Source: Aedes albopictus
Lineage: Eukaryota; Arthropoda; Insecta; Diptera; Culicidae
Assembly: GCF_035046485.1 (NCBI RefSeq)
Contig: NC_085138.1
Location: forward strand, 431,073,265 to 431,137,264
Direction: 5' to 3'
DNA: 64,000 bases
How positions within the stretch are numbered: position 1 is the stretch's first letter; each line of letters begins with the position of its first letter. The translations under genes and the position numbers were made by a program. A model generated the notes under the pieces. It was given only the letters and a program-made list of their open reading frames with translations. It was not told the origin of the DNA and searched no databases. Below are positions 47,231 through 59,345 of the stretch, piece after piece.

Positions 47231-47918
47231 TAAATCTATCAAATTTGATTCGGTAAAACAAAATATTTTGCATGAGTCGTTAATTTAGATGTTAATTAAC
47301 CAATTTACCTTTTGATTGCTTAAAAAAATATGTCCATGCTTAATGGCTAGCAGTAAAAAAAAGCCCAAAATCGCATATTTTGCCCTATATATTAAGGTAT
47401 AGCTCAAAATTGTGACGTGTTGGAGCAAATCTGAGCCCGGATTCGGATTCAGCGGCCCAAAATCTGTCAGAGACACATAACTTTGCTTTTGAGACAGACA
47501 AAAGTTAATTTTTGTTACGCTGTGATTATTTGATATTTTCTGTGTATATCAAAAATTGATTCTAAATACATACATATACATTTTTTTTCTGATTTGAACC
47601 ATTCTTAAGGTGAAACATAAAGAAATCTCATTGTAACTTTGCATACAAGAAGCACAAATTTGTCGAACGCAGCACCTAAACAAGCTGCACTTGTTTATCC
47701 TGGCTTTGCTTACTTGCAAAAAATGGCAGATTATCAAAAGCAAAGGCATTTGTTCAAGAACTTTCAAGATTAGTGCTCTCAAGTCAGCCATTGTATCAGC
47801 CATATTGGTATTCTCTGAGGTTCCACCTTATCCCTCAAAACCCCAGGACAAACTTTTTAATTTAAATCGGCTAATACTCAGAACTGTAAAATAATAAAAT
47901 AAACGGTTTTCACTAGGA

Positions 47919-48583
47919 TCGATGGGAAGAGTTGTACTTCATGTAAGGATAGTGTCAAACCGGTGATTCATACTTCAAGCTGTTTTTGCACCGGAAATAA
48001 ATGTTTCCTAGTGCAGCAGCTGCCTTTTGACTATTATTTTTCAATAAATAGCTGTTTAGTCTCAATAGATCAATTAAAATGGAATCTTAATGTAGCCCAT
48101 AATCTTTTAGCGAACCGTGTGTTTACGAACTGGAATCAATTTTGTAAATTGGGACAGAAAACTTCATACAACGATATACTATGCTATAAAAGTATGCTAT
48201 GTTCATATAATAATTTGCTGACTACAAGAATGTCCCGTGTTTGAATTCTAGGTGGTTTAATCACATAAGTGGCATTTTAAAAGAACGGATGTGATATATC
48301 AAACAAATTCTCCATAGACAGTAAACGTTGCACTTCTAAACTCATGTTTTCAGGTCCAAAATGGATTACGAAAATTTGTCCAAGGAAACAGTGTGTCACG
48401 AGTTCTACCGGAAGTACCCATCTACCAAGTTTTAAATGCTACTCATGCTATAAAACAACCTCAGCATTCTGTTCTTGCGTTGGGCTGCCACTTCAGGATG
48501 TAAAAAGGTTCAGAAATACAGTATGCGGCAGGAAAAAATGCGAAAGTGTTTTTCAACTTCAAACCTCATTTTCGTCCATTTGA
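47919..48583 (+). CDS. Possible exons of a cysteine-rich protein
   Basis: An acceptor-like GGTTTTCACTAG at 47908-47919 is followed by an open stretch to a stop at 48244 with CTSC and CFCTGNKC. A second acceptor-like CATGTTTTCAG at 48344-48354 is followed by an open stretch to 48583 with CYSCYK, FCSC and CGRKKC. The two share a C-x2-C then C-x-C then C arrangement, so they may be duplicated exons. No signal sequence, donor sites or upstream exon could be fixed, and I know no matching family. It may be a decayed host gene or chance. Confidence 0.25.
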
Positions 48584-49170
48584 CATTAACCAATCTATGT
48601 TTCAACGTTCCATGATCTATAATAGGCTAGTTTTCTGAAAAGTTAATTAAAAAATTTCCCATTTTGGTCACTAACCTTTACAGGGCGGCGCCTGAAGATG
48701 AAGACAACCAGAATTTTCAAACCGCAAAAAATCGCACAGGTCGCTAAAATTCGCATCTGATAAAACAAAATTTTTGATTTTCTCTACAATATCATCAAAT
48801 ATATGTACTTATTTCATCTGGTATGTGAAACTACATGGATCTGGATCAGTGTGGTCTGGTTGTTCATCGAATTTGAGCTAACTTTGTTACTGTTATAGTC
48901 ATTTTGTTTAATGACCATTGGGCGCGCAGTTTATTGATATCCGCTTATTAGGCCTACATTATCACATGTTAAACATCAAATATGTTCTTTTTTATTTTTC
49001 AGTGCTAGAATATAGACATTGACTGCTACACTGTCATGAAAAAATACACATATATATCCTATATTTAGCGTGTAATAGTGCCTTGAACTTTTCGCATTTT
49101 TTCCTGCCGCACCCTGTATTATAAAATGCCAGATTTGCTGCCAAATTTCTAATTTCACCAGGGAACCCTC

Positions 49171-49292
49171 ATTAACCCGGGAGCGGTCGCGTCGTGTACT
49201 GAGTACACGTACCATAAAAAATGCACGCTTGTGATACACAACATGAGCGTGGCGTCGCTGCAGGTAGTTGAAGACGCGACTGCTCGAGGGTT
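49171..49292. mobile_element. TTAA-flanked MITE
   Basis: TTAA then CCCGGGAGCGGTCGCGTC on the left, and GACGCGACTGCTCGAGGG then TTAA on the right, enclose about 120 bp. TTAA duplications with ends starting CCC fit piggyBac-type non-autonomous elements. No coding capacity. Confidence 0.7.
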
Positions 49293-49353
49293 AAAAAATA
49301 AAAAAATGAGAAAAAACGGACCTTGTGATTTTAGATGTCTGGAAATTCACATA

Positions 49354-49705
49354 CAGGAGATAGACAAAATGATCGGAACAGGCTAAATTTTCACTTTTCA
49401 AAAAAAAGGTCAACTAGCTGTAACTTTTTGGAAAGTACATAAAAAATTCTCAAATTTTCACCGTTAGTCGATCAACTAGTTGTCTATTAATGATCAAAAT
49501 TTAGGAAAGATCGGGCTATCCTACAATAAATAAGAATCACTTTAGTAAAAGGCCTAATTATCCGACAGCCAACTTTGAACCGTTATATCTCCGGTTTCAC
49601 ATCTAGTTGATTAACTTACAGAGAAAATTTAAGAAGTTTTTGAAAAGTTGATCATTTTTGAAAAGGGAAAATTTTGCCTGTCCCAATCATTTTGTCTATC
49701 TCCTG
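49354..49705. mobile_element. TA-flanked MITE, CAGGAGATAGAC family, copy 1
   Basis: The inverted ends CAGGAGATAGACAAAATGAT then CGGAACAGGC pair with their complement at 49675-49705, flanked by TA. The element is 352 bp and nearly foldback over most of its length, with AACTAGCTGTAACTTTT near the left end. It belongs to the same family as 51255-52171. Confidence 0.85.
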
Positions 49706-50392
49706 TATCTGAGAAAAACTTAAAGGCAATTACACCGTCTTCGACCTTGTGGTCTCTATAGACTGAAAATGATTGCAAATGAGAGTACTATGTGTGTTTG
49801 TCTGTGCTAAAACCAGTTGTTGGAAGTTTTAATTTGGATAACTTTTCCTATGCGCTAAGAAAACATTACAATGACGATAATTTTGGCAACAACGCCCCGG
49901 ACGTATCAGGAGGAAATAAAAATATATCTTAGGGCAAAAGGGGGAGGGGGTGGATTTAGGGTAGGTGCACAAAAGGGCGTACTAGGGGTACTCTCCTAAG
50001 TACTGAAAGCCTCCTGGCTGGGATGGTAAAAGTATTTGGAAGAAATTTCAGACTATTTTGGGGGTTGCATTGGATTTTTTGGATCATAGCCCGTAACGTG
50101 GGTAGATCACCTTAGAATGGTGCGTTGCGGTGTAAGATCTACCAAATCAAATTTTGATCTTGATATTTACCGTATTTTTAAATATTCCAAGATCAATGTT
50201 TGATGCTCTTTTCCTTGTGTTTTGTAGTATTTGTGTTTCAATGTACTGCTAATTAACATTTTATTTCAGCAGTATTTAGGTAAATGTATCATACGATATA
50301 AATAATATTTCAAAAATGTGTAACTGTGGCGAGCGTATCACTTATATGTAGCTTATTTGACGTACGATGTTAATATTATTTTATATTTCAGA

Positions 50393-50473
50393 TTATCAAC
50401 CGAAGAATCTAGTAATTCAAGCAAATGCCAACAAGATGACGAGGAAACTAGGATGAATTGGGCAGACAACTGA
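50393..50473 (+). CDS. Possible terminal exon
   Basis: The acceptor TATTTTATATTTCAG is followed by 26 codons, rich in Ser/Glu/Asp and ending ETRMNWADN before TGA. Composition and acceptor look exon-like. No preceding exon was found, so the gene is unknown. Confidence 0.25.
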   Translation, partial: LSTEESSNSSKCQQDDEETRMNWADN

Positions 50474-50775
50474 TTCGAAGCAGTCTAACAATGGTGTGCC
50501 TGAACGTTAACCAAGCGTATCCTTTGGAGTTTACCCTTCCACTAACAACACCCAAATTCCTGTGACACCTAGGCCTGAGAGATCGTAGAGTTGTCTACAT
50601 TTTTCATAGGTGTCCAAAACTAACCATCCTTTCCCATTCCTCAGCAGTCGCAAGGACGTGGCCAGGACAGTGCTCGACCATTGGAGGAAATCTTTGTGCT
50701 TTGGTTCGGACGGGAAGGAGGCAACCCTCATAACAGCGGTCTAGGACTGTACCACCTACGAATTTGTGCGACTCG

Positions 50776-50801
50776 CTTAATGCTAATGCTAATGCTAATG
50801 C
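50776..50801. repeat. (TAATGC)n microsatellite
   Basis: Four units of TAATGC. Such short hexamer runs often end mosquito non-LTR elements; the preceding 50480-50770 may be a LINE 3' end, but I cannot confirm it. Confidence 0.6.
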
Positions 50802-50819
50802 ATTGGATTTTTTGGATCA

Positions 50820-51230
50820 TTTTAAGGCATTTCACAAGCATTTTAGGAGTTTTAGAGGTGTCCAGCAGGATTCAAAGGGCTCTCAGTGATCTTCAGGAAA
50901 TTTCAGGATGTTTTTGGGGGTTTTAAGTCTGTTTTAGGAGGATATACTTGGTTTCAGAGAATATTTTCAGGGGATTTCAAGGCGCTTCAAGGGATTCGGG
51001 TGGTTTTAGAGGGGTTTCAGGAGAGTTTAAGAGTGTCTCCAAGGTTTCTTAACAGTGTTTCATAGACGTTACAGAGAGTTCTAGGGTGCTTCGGCGGTTT
51101 AAAGGGCGTTTCAGGGAATTCTAGCAGCGTTTTAGGCAGTTTCAAGGAATTTTAAATTTTGTATGGGACTTCATGTGTTTCAGTATGTTTCAGCGATGTT
51201 CAAGGGAGTGGCAGGGGCGATTCAGGAGGC
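50820..51230. repeat. Degenerate TTTCAGGG-type short repeats
   Basis: GTTTCAGGGGATTTCAAGG, TTTCAGGAGAGTTT and similar units recur at about 20-25-bp steps. The block continues at 52330-52520 after the nested MITEs, and complementary CTGAAA units appear at 53380-53600. It is similar in style to the GGAATTCC blocks but has a different core. Confidence 0.6.
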
Positions 51231-51232
51231 TT

Positions 51233-52315
51233 CCCAAGCAACACACATGTTATACAGGGGATAGACAAAATGATCAGGACAGGCAAAATTTTCACTTTTC
51301 AAAAAATGTTCAACTAGCTGTAACTTTTCGAAAAGCGCATCGAATATTCTTAAATTTTTACTGTAAGTTCATCAACTAGTTGTATCAGTGGTCCAAATTT
51401 GGAAAAGATCGGCCTATGTTCCACGAAGTAATAAAGATTCTTGAAAAAGGTTAAATTATCCGATTGCCAACTTTGAGCTGCTATATCTCCGGATTCAATG
51501 AACCGATTGCTATGAAATTTTGACCATTCATGACTTATATAATGAACTCTGGAAAACATTTGACTAAACTTGAAATTTTTAACAAGAGAAAAAGTTAAAG
51601 CATTTTTATTTTTTTCACTTTTTTTTAGAAAAATGGTCTGTTTTTAATGTGTTCCATTACTTTTTCAATTTATTGGCGGCTATGTTGTTACTTTCCTTTA
51701 AAACACATTTCTATATAAGTCAATTGGAGGGAAATTAAATGAACTATAATTTGCATCTTGAATTTTTAAACGATGTTGAAATTTTGGATAATTTGGTGTT
51801 TTATTAGAAAAATAATCTAATCGTTATAATTTTCTTCCGCGTTAAGAATTTTAAGTTGCGTCAACGGTTTTTAATAGCTCATTATATAAGTCATAAATGG
51901 TCAAAATTTCATTGCATTTGGTTCATTGAATCCGGAGTTATAACAGCTCAAAGTTGGCTATCGGATAATTTTACCTTTTCCAAGAATCTTTATAATTTCG
52001 TGGAGAATGGCCCGATCTTTCCCAAATTTGCACCACTGATACACAACTAGTTGATGAACTCACAGTAAAAATTTGAGAATATTTGATGCACTTTTCGAAA
52101 AGTTACAGCTAGTTGAACATTTTTTGAAAAGTGAAAATTTTGCCTGTCCCGATCATTTTGTTTATCCCCTGTATATTAGTTACGACAGCGCAAGTTTTGG
52201 TTGTATAGAAGTTTATTTGACGTTATTCCACAATGTTAGAATAACGTAAAATTGACTTCTATACAATCAAAACTTGTGCTGTCTTAACTCTTATATAACA
52301 TGTGTGTTGCTTGGG
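51233..52315. mobile_element. Outer MITE (CCCAAGCAACAC ends) interrupted by another MITE
   Basis: The ends CCCAAGCAACACACATGTTA (51233) and its exact complement (TAACATGTGTGTTGCTTGGG, ending 52315) enclose a 917-bp TA-flanked element. The remaining 52174-52300 part holds its own inverted repeat (AAGTTTTGGTTGTATAGAAG with its complement near 52258-52276). Without the insertion the MITE is about 165 bp. Confidence 0.85.
51255..52171. mobile_element. TA-flanked foldback MITE, CAGGGGATAGAC family, copy 2
   Basis: The ends CAGGGGATAGACAAAATGAT and their complement are flanked by TA (51253-51254 and 52172-52173). Arms of about 300 bp share CATCAACTAGTTGTATCAGT and TTGCCAACTTTGAGCTG-type sequence around an AT-rich centre. 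No coding capacity. Confidence 0.88.
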
Positions 52316-52519
52316 TTAATGGGGTCCACAAGTTGCGTATCTGAGGAATTTTATGGGAACTCAGGAGCGTTTCAGGGAGTCTACAGGCGTTTCAAGAGCG
52401 TTTCAGGGGATTAAAGGAGGGTTCAAAGGAGATCCTAAGTCAGTCCACTGATGAATCAGATGGTTTCGTTTCATGAGATGCCAGGTGCTGCAGAAGGTTT
52501 CATGAAATTTAAAGAGGCT

Positions 52520-53280
52520 CTAGGTTATTCACCCTGACTGCGCTTGGTAGCCAACGGATGAAAAAGGGCTATACGCCGGTACCGAGCTGCACCGAGTAGG
52601 CCGGGAGACCGAGGCTCGTTCTTTTGCTAGAGGACTACGATAGAGTCAACACCTCTCGGAAATTAAAAAGTACTGGGATCGTTCAAATTCCCAAAAAGTG
52701 AACAATAGCCAGTGACTAGAAGGATAACGGTAGTACCAGTGAAGACCACCAACGAAACCATCCTCCCGATACTCGTTTGAAGACCACGTGGACGTGTTGA
52801 GCTAATCCAATTCAGCCCGTGTTGAGGAAAGTACGGATGCGCAGTAGGAAACTCTTGAATCGGGCCCGGAGACTCCATATCACAACTCTGCTGACGATTT
52901 GTACCCTAAAGAGTAAAGTGTGTCCGTAGCGTAGGACGAAAAAAGAGAAGTGACGCCCCAGGTTTCGGACGGGAACCTGGTTTAAGAAGCCACACCAAGA
53001 CCACGAGGACCGTAACGAATCCGTTCCGTGGCAACATCGTCTATCCGGCGGAACTCGAAAGAGCCGAGCAGGGTACATCTATACCAATAGCCCATCAATC
53101 AACTCCAGCCGGTGAATCCACTCCAAGAGGGCCAGCGATGGTCAGGACGTTAGGACGGTACTACGGTTGCAGGCAGCGTCATCAGGGCCCCACACTGACA
53201 TCACATACATCCTTAATCGTAATTAGTGCGTTAGGGCGTGGATAGGGACATGGGTAAAGTCAGAATAAGGCAGTCATTAC
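52520..53280 (+). other. Decayed coding-like sequence, unassigned
   Basis: GC content rises. Plus-strand frames contain stretches such as RIRSVATSSIRRNSKEPSRV (53017-53076) broken by stops, which reads like an old gag/ORF1-type sequence. No diagnostic motif is present, so no family is given. Confidence 0.3.
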
Positions 53281-54129
53281 TCTAACCCTTAGTTTTCCCT
53301 CTTCTGGGCGGGCGTAACAAAGGTAAGTTACACTATTATTGTTCTGATTGCCCTCTAAACCCGCCTGGAGCAATCTGAAGGCACCTGAAACCCACTGCCC
53401 TCCTAATAAATCTCTTTGAGCTCTTGAAATGCACCTGAAACACCTAGGAACGCACTTGAAACTGACTGAAACTCTATGAACCGCTCCTGAAATTCCAAAA
53501 ACTCCTAAGATGGCTCCGGTTCTCACGTTGGAGCTTTTAAAAACTCCTTTTGACTCTCTGACACGCCCCTTAAATCCCCTTTAACTTTCCTGAATCCCTT
53601 TGTTCCTCACTCTGTGGAGTGTTCTCAAATGATATTTTTTCTGTTCCGAAAGCCAGGCTGCAATTAAAAACTCGTTTTCTGCCAACTCGAAGGCCAAGGA
53701 AGTTAACACTATTCCATTGTTTTATTTATTTGGTACATCTTTACTATGAAGTTTTATTTCAATTTGTTTTTTTATCTTTTTTCCAAATTAGCCAAGTACT
53801 ATATGTGGGGATAGATGTTATGATATTCGTTAGTAGCATTTCAGTAATAAAAATAATATTGGTTAGACCTATCACCAAATCTGGAAATTCCACAATTTAT
53901 GAGTTAGACTCTTTTCATTAGCTTGCCTTGTTTTTGGCTGCGCACTGCCAGGCTACTGCCGCTGTGCAGCGGTCTCAGAAACGAAATTGTGAACATAGTA
54001 CTTCACAATACAGTATTAAGTGGATTTCAGGGGCATTCCAAGGGGCTTTAAGTGCAATTCAAGGGATCGTAGAAGCCTTTAAAGGGCGTTGCAAGAGGTT
54101 TGAGGGGCGGTTTTAAGGTTTTTCAGATT

Positions 54130-54700
54130 CCACCCTGAAACATCTCTAAATGCCCCAAAAATCCCCCTTAAACCCCCCGGGGACCCCATGTAGCGCACCT
54201 GAGAGGCTTCGAAACCTCTGAGAACTCCTCCGTAACGCTTCCGTAACGCCTTTGAATCCCCCGAAAATGGTCAGAAACAACTTGAATTGCCTCCAAATTC
54301 CCCCTTTAACCCCCTCGGACCCCATGTAATGCACCTGAGAGGCTCGAACCCCATGAAAACTGCTCGTAACGCTTTCGTAACGCCTCTGCATCCTGTCGAA
54401 AATGCTCTGAAATGTCTTGAAATGCCTCCAAAATCTCCCTTAAACCCCCGCGAACCCCATGTAACGCACCTGAGAAGCGCCGAACACCCCGGAAACTGCT
54501 CCGTAACGCTTCCGTAACGCCTCTGTATCACGCCGAAAATGGTCTGAAACATCCTGAAATGCCTAAAAAACCCTCCAAAACCAAAACCCCTAAAAAACGC
54601 CTCAGAAACCAGCTTAAAATGCTTTGAGACTTCCTGAAATGACTCCGAAACCCCCTTAAGACCCACTCGGACCCCATGTAACGCACATGAGACCTTCGGA
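54130..54700. repeat. About 135-bp tandem array
   Basis: The marker ACCCCATGTAACGCACCTGA starts at 54183, 54319, 54454 and 54671 (spacing 136, 135 and 217). Each unit has TCCGTAACGCTTCCGTAACG and CTGAAATGCCTCC. The 193-codon minus-strand frame (54271-54852) is carried by this array. Confidence 0.85.
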
Positions 54701-54914
54701 AACACCCAAAAGCGAACCTGTAACCATCTTTTGCTCTCCTCTGTAAACACCCCATGGCCACCGTAGCAATATTTAATAATGACGTATTCTATGCACAATA
54801 TTGGTTCTGAGTGCCTTTCCTTCTTTTTATGCAGCGCATAAAAAAGGTGCATAAATTAAAAGTGCATAAAAATAATAATAAGTTTAAAAAGGGAGAGTGA
54901 GTAGGGGGTTTAGG

Positions 54915-55000
54915 TGCCCGACCATTTGGCCGTATGCCATTTGGCCGAATGTCGTTTGGCCGAAAGGGTCACTTGGCCGAATGTCGTTTGGCCGAATTAT
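54915..55000. repeat. TTTGGCCGAATG short tandem repeats
   Basis: ATTTGGCCG, CGTTTGGCCGAA and ACTTGGCCGAATG occur five to six times in 90 bp. Such arrays resemble the subterminal repeats of the element at 59566-61887. A matching inverted array was not found nearby. Confidence 0.7.
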
Positions 55001-55529
55001 GATTAAAATAATTTGGAAGCGTGGACATACTCTGAATAACATTCCATAACCGGAGATTTGAAGGGGGTCATGCGGAGTTTCAGGAGGAGGGGCACGAAAC
55101 ACGAAAAACCCTGCAAAACTCCACCAGACTGAAAAATTATCGAATGTCGGGTCAAAGTCGGTTCAATTTTTATCGTTTGTTGGGTCACTGTTGGACCAAC
55201 ATCGAACAACTGTTGGGTCTATGATGGGTTTGGTGGCCAAAATATAAACAGGTGAATGGTAGGTTTATGTCGGGTTTGACGTCATCAATCATGGTTGGTA
55301 TACGCTTAAAACCTACAACACCACCATTTCCTATCTCAAAATCAGCTGGAAATGTCGGTTGATAATGACACTTCTCACGGGGGGCGTTGAGGGGGCATCT
55401 CTCAATACTGAAAGCCCACCCCCCTTCCTCGCATTTTCCCGTAACTTAACTCACTACCCCTTTCCCTTAAACCAACCTTATACCTAATCTTAAGTACTCC
55501 AACTGTTCTGAACACAACCAAATCCCATT

Positions 55530-55612
55530 TAGGTAACGTTACCTAAATGGAGGGACCTAAATGGATTTTACCTAAATGGGTTCTACCTAAATGGAGGTTT
55601 CAGTGTATACAT
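55530..55612. repeat. ACCTAAATGG short repeats
   Basis: TACCTAAATGGAGG, GACCTAAATGGATT, TACCTAAATGGGTT and TACCTAAATGGAGG follow each other, ending GTTTCAGTGTAT. It looks like the subterminal zone of a transposon end. The partner end was not found. Confidence 0.6.
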
Positions 55613-55619
55613 GAAATTT

Positions 55620-57770
55620 GGCCGCAGCCAAATCAGTTAACAGATATTAATAGATGTTGAATACTTCTTTACTACTGCAGACACCATGGGCCTATGACTG
55701 TTAGCTCTGAATCCAAGATTCGTACTATTTAAGTATACCATCAAGCAGGACCCTTTCAGTTAAGCGTCCGACCTGCTCATCTAATATCATGAGCATTATG
55801 TTCACTACCAACAATCAACGGAGACTTTTCGAAGTGCAGTATGTGTTGAACTATAATCATCCATAGAGTATGGATCGTCATGCGGTAAACAAACCGAATA
55901 GTAGACGTACTTCATGTTGACAGTATATATTTTTCTGGTAGTAATTTAGAATCGAGTGTATCAATATCTGGTGACGACGAGTTCCCGTTCCTGTCTGGAA
56001 TATTTTCATAGTGGATCATTGTGCTTGCCTAATAATGTAAAAATTCATACAATGGCAGGCAAAGAATGTTCTTCAATTAATAACTGTGGAAATGCTCAAA
56101 GAATACTAAGTTGAAGTGAGGCAGGCCAGCTCCCAGTGTGGACGTCGAGTCATAAAAAAGAAGAAAAAGATGAAGAAGAAGAAGAAGGAGAAGAAGTGGT
56201 GATTGACAAGTACTCATGCTCGAGGCATGACATGCAGTTTTGTCTTTTCATTTATACTGAATCATCAAGTATGACCAGGATAGAAGAAGAAACAGATGAT
56301 TGAAAATACCATTTTTATAAGGAGTTATAAAGAAAGAGATCAATCAAATTTAACGCAACGTATTGCTGAAACGGTGAACGGTGAACGACCGGGAATCGAG
56401 CTCGACTACCCTCAGCAGGGTTTTGTTGAATTGATACGCGTTTACCGCATCGCCTTCTTAGCGAGTTCCTCCCTAGGTATCATTTTTTCACATGATAATG
56501 ATGCTTTCCTATTCCCTTTGTTGTTTCATGCAAGACAGCTTGATTAACTTGAAGGGAATTGCACACGTTTGGGTAACAAAATATTAACCTCGCTAAACGC
56601 TATATTTTAAATCTAAGCACAGTAACATGAGATAAAAGCGCCTCTTTTTAACAGCCAAGTTTATTCTTTCACTTTGTAGCTACCAAGATCCGATGGATGA
56701 TGAAGAGATGGCATTTGTAATTATTTTGTCTTGAATTTTGTGGAAAGGTTGCTCTTAGAAATTTAATATCTTGTTGAGCTTGGAAAACGTTATTTACTTT
56801 CCTCCATAAACGCTAAATGTGAAGTGAACACGTGTACTCATATGTAGCAAAACCTGCTTGAAAACGGCACGATTGTTGGTTATTTTTTATACGCACCGCC
56901 AGATCAAATTGCACGCTTATTGCTTTGATTGCTCACTGGAAGTTTGTGCGTTCGCGGTTCACTGGAAGAACGTAGGAATTATATTCGGTCTGATGACACA
57001 ACCTCAAGAAAAACTTTTCTGCTGACTTTAACTTAGAGCGAGTAACTGTGGCAATCGGCATAGACTGCAAGAGCCACAAAAAACTTTGTCGTTTATTTCG
57101 ATGGAAGTCACGCATTCCACTGTTCTTGTTCAGTATCCAGTATATTTTGGTCAAGGTGGGAAAGTGACTCAATTTACGAAATGTCACTTTTCGGTGTTGG
57201 TGTATTTCTTGAACCATAGAAAGCGTAATCCATTTCAAATTTGAACATTCATTTGTGCGTGGGTTGGTGCGTTTTGAGTTCAATTACACTCAAATATATT
57301 TTTGGATTCATTAACACTTCTCTGGCATTCTGACCAAGACCATCGCATCGTCCATCCTGGTCGGTGGCACAAAAGCCAATCCGCAAGGGAATGAATTTCA
57401 TTCACTGCTCTGGTGATTTCAGCTTCATACAATGCTGTAACGTTCTTTTTCATGAGCTTGCTAGAGCAAAATGGTGAAAAATGAATGAATAGAAGGCTGA
57501 CGGCGACAAGGAGAGTGTGAACGGAAGCAGAATTAAATGGCTCACTTATTTCTTTGCTTGCTCAGTATTATACTGAGTTCAATTGTGACGTTGGACAAAA
57601 GTTGATCGGGGTATTTCAAGAAGGATCTTTTTCTTGCAAATAATGCTGCTCTGTATCTTAGAACTCTTAATGTTACTTGCAAAATTGATTAAAATGTTCG
57701 TTTCAAAAAATGAAGTTGGGTTTCAAGTGGCTGCCTTTGCGATTTTAAGAAATGTATGGAAAAACAGTCA
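55620..57770. other. Unrecognised sequence with GAA microsatellite
   Basis: A GAAGAAGAAG-type run lies at 56157-56198. The minus-strand frame 56933-57283 (116 codons) starts at ATG but matches no family I know and has no clear gene structure. The rest shows nothing. Confidence 0.3.
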
Positions 57771-57774
57771 GATT

Positions 57775-58260
57775 AGTCGACGCACAAAATCCGAATTTAC
57801 AACTCTAACGTGAAGTCTGTGCTGCTGTACGCCAGTTAAATTTGGTGTGTATCAGCGGAGAACCTTCAACGGCTGCAGGTCTTCATCAATTGATGCCTGC
57901 GGACCCTGCGGTATATACGTGCATGGTGGCCTCACAATTGGATATCCAACGTGGAGCTCCGTCGTCGATGTCATCAAAAGCCGATAGCGACAGAAATTTG
58001 AGAGCGAAAGTGAATGTGGGTCGCCAACACTCTACGCCGGGGCGGAAACGAAATCTGCAAGCAAGCGTGAGACTGGAACCCAGCAGAACATCGCAGCAGA
58101 GGCTCATGGCGGCGCAGCCGCAACAACGAAATCAAGTAAGTCGACAGAAATTTGATCTGACCACGGGTCAAGATAATGGCTGACAATCGCCTAGGATGGA
58201 GATCTTTATTATAATGTCTTCCACATTTTTTCCCTACTCCCGATGCTACATACATAAATT
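57775..58260 (+). pseudogene. Non-LTR retrotransposon C-terminal remnant, plus strand
   Basis: Across frame shifts, the plus strand gives CVSAENLQRLQVFIN then HNWISNVELRRRCHQKPIA, NTLRRGGNEICKQA and DWNPAEHRSRGSWRRSRNNE. These are the typical C-terminal sequence and basic end of a mosquito non-LTR reverse transcriptase (the WNPAGHRSRGRP-type ending). Stops and shifts kill it. Its 3' end faces the minus-strand remnant at 58290. Confidence 0.7.
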
Positions 58261-58289
58261 TATTTGTTCAACAATAGTCAATAATACTC

Positions 58290-59345
58290 AGTTCATGGCA
58301 GCCGTCCTCCATACTCGGTCACGCGTTTTCATCGCATTCATTACAAGTCCGGCCTTTGCTGCTTCACGTGTCAGGCGGGTGAAAAAGCACTGCCACCGTT
58401 TCAAAAGTTCAGGTGATAATGTACGTCGTCCGCGAAAAACACAATTTGTCCGGATTTTGTGAAAATCGTGGCCCGGCTATTGAGCCCGGCTCGTCGCATT
58501 ACACTTTCCGGGGCGATGTTGAAGAGTAGGCATGAGAGTCTGTCACCTTTTCGCAGTACCCGGCGAGATCCGAATTAGGTGGATAAATCACCCGAAACCC
58601 TTACGCAGTTTTGCACATCGTCCATCATTGCTCTTATCACTCTGGTAAGCTTACCAGGGAAGCTGGTCTCGTCCATGATTTTCCATAGCTCTATGCGGTA
58701 GATACTATCGTATGCCGCCTTGAAGTCGATGAACAGTGAGAGTATTTGGCGTACGGTAAAGATCTGGCCATTTCGGATTGGCCGTCGATGAAGCCGGCTT
58801 GAAACTTCCCACAATCTCAGTTCTTTTAGGTGGCAGACGATGGAAGATAATTTGGGATAGCATTTTGTAAACAGGCCGCATTCAAAATGTTGATCGCTCA
58901 GAAGCTCTCACATTCCAAATGGTCGCTTTTCTTGTGAATGGGGCAGAATACCCCTTCCTCCCACTCCTTCGGTGCTGTCCAGTTTCCCAGATCCTGACTA
59001 TCAACCGGTGCAGACAGATGGTCAACTTTTCTGGGCCCTTTTTGATGAGTTTATTTGCGATACCGTCCTTACCAGCTGCTTTATTGGTTTCAAACTGGTG
59101 AATGGCATCCTTAATTTCCCTCAGCGTTGGTGTTAGATCGTTCCAGTCTTCTGCTGTACTATGGCCATTTCCTCCGTTGCCGTGGTCTCCTGTGCCTACG
59201 TTTTGCCACGCCATTCAGGTGCTCACCGAAGTACTGCTACCACCTTTCGATCATCTCACAACTTCTTTCCACATACCCAATATTACTCTTGGCTGCTTCG
59301 TTGATGATTGCTTTTACTGTACTCCAGCTGGATGCTCTAGTACCA
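58290..59345 (-). pseudogene. Non-LTR reverse transcriptase remnant, minus strand
   Basis: Reading down from 59250: QYFGEHLNGVAK; then LREIKDAIHQFETNKAAGK and ANKLIKKGPEKLTICLHRL (59214-58882); then FTVRQILSLFIDFKAAYDSI (58814-58575) with the first catalytic Asp; then LRKGDRLSCLLFNIAPESV and the catalytic IVFFADDV near 58410. Motif order is intact but stops and shifts are present. It belongs to the same style of element as 57775-58260. The clade (RTE-like is one option) is not resolved. Confidence 0.8.

Noticed and set aside
54271..54852. 193-codon minus-strand open frame
   Set aside because: It is carried by the 135-bp tandem array, unit length 135 is divisible by 3, and no domain is visible.
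56933..57283. 116-codon minus-strand frame
   Set aside because: ATG-started but no known motif, no flanking exon signals and AT-rich repeat-laden context; kept only as unrecognised sequence.
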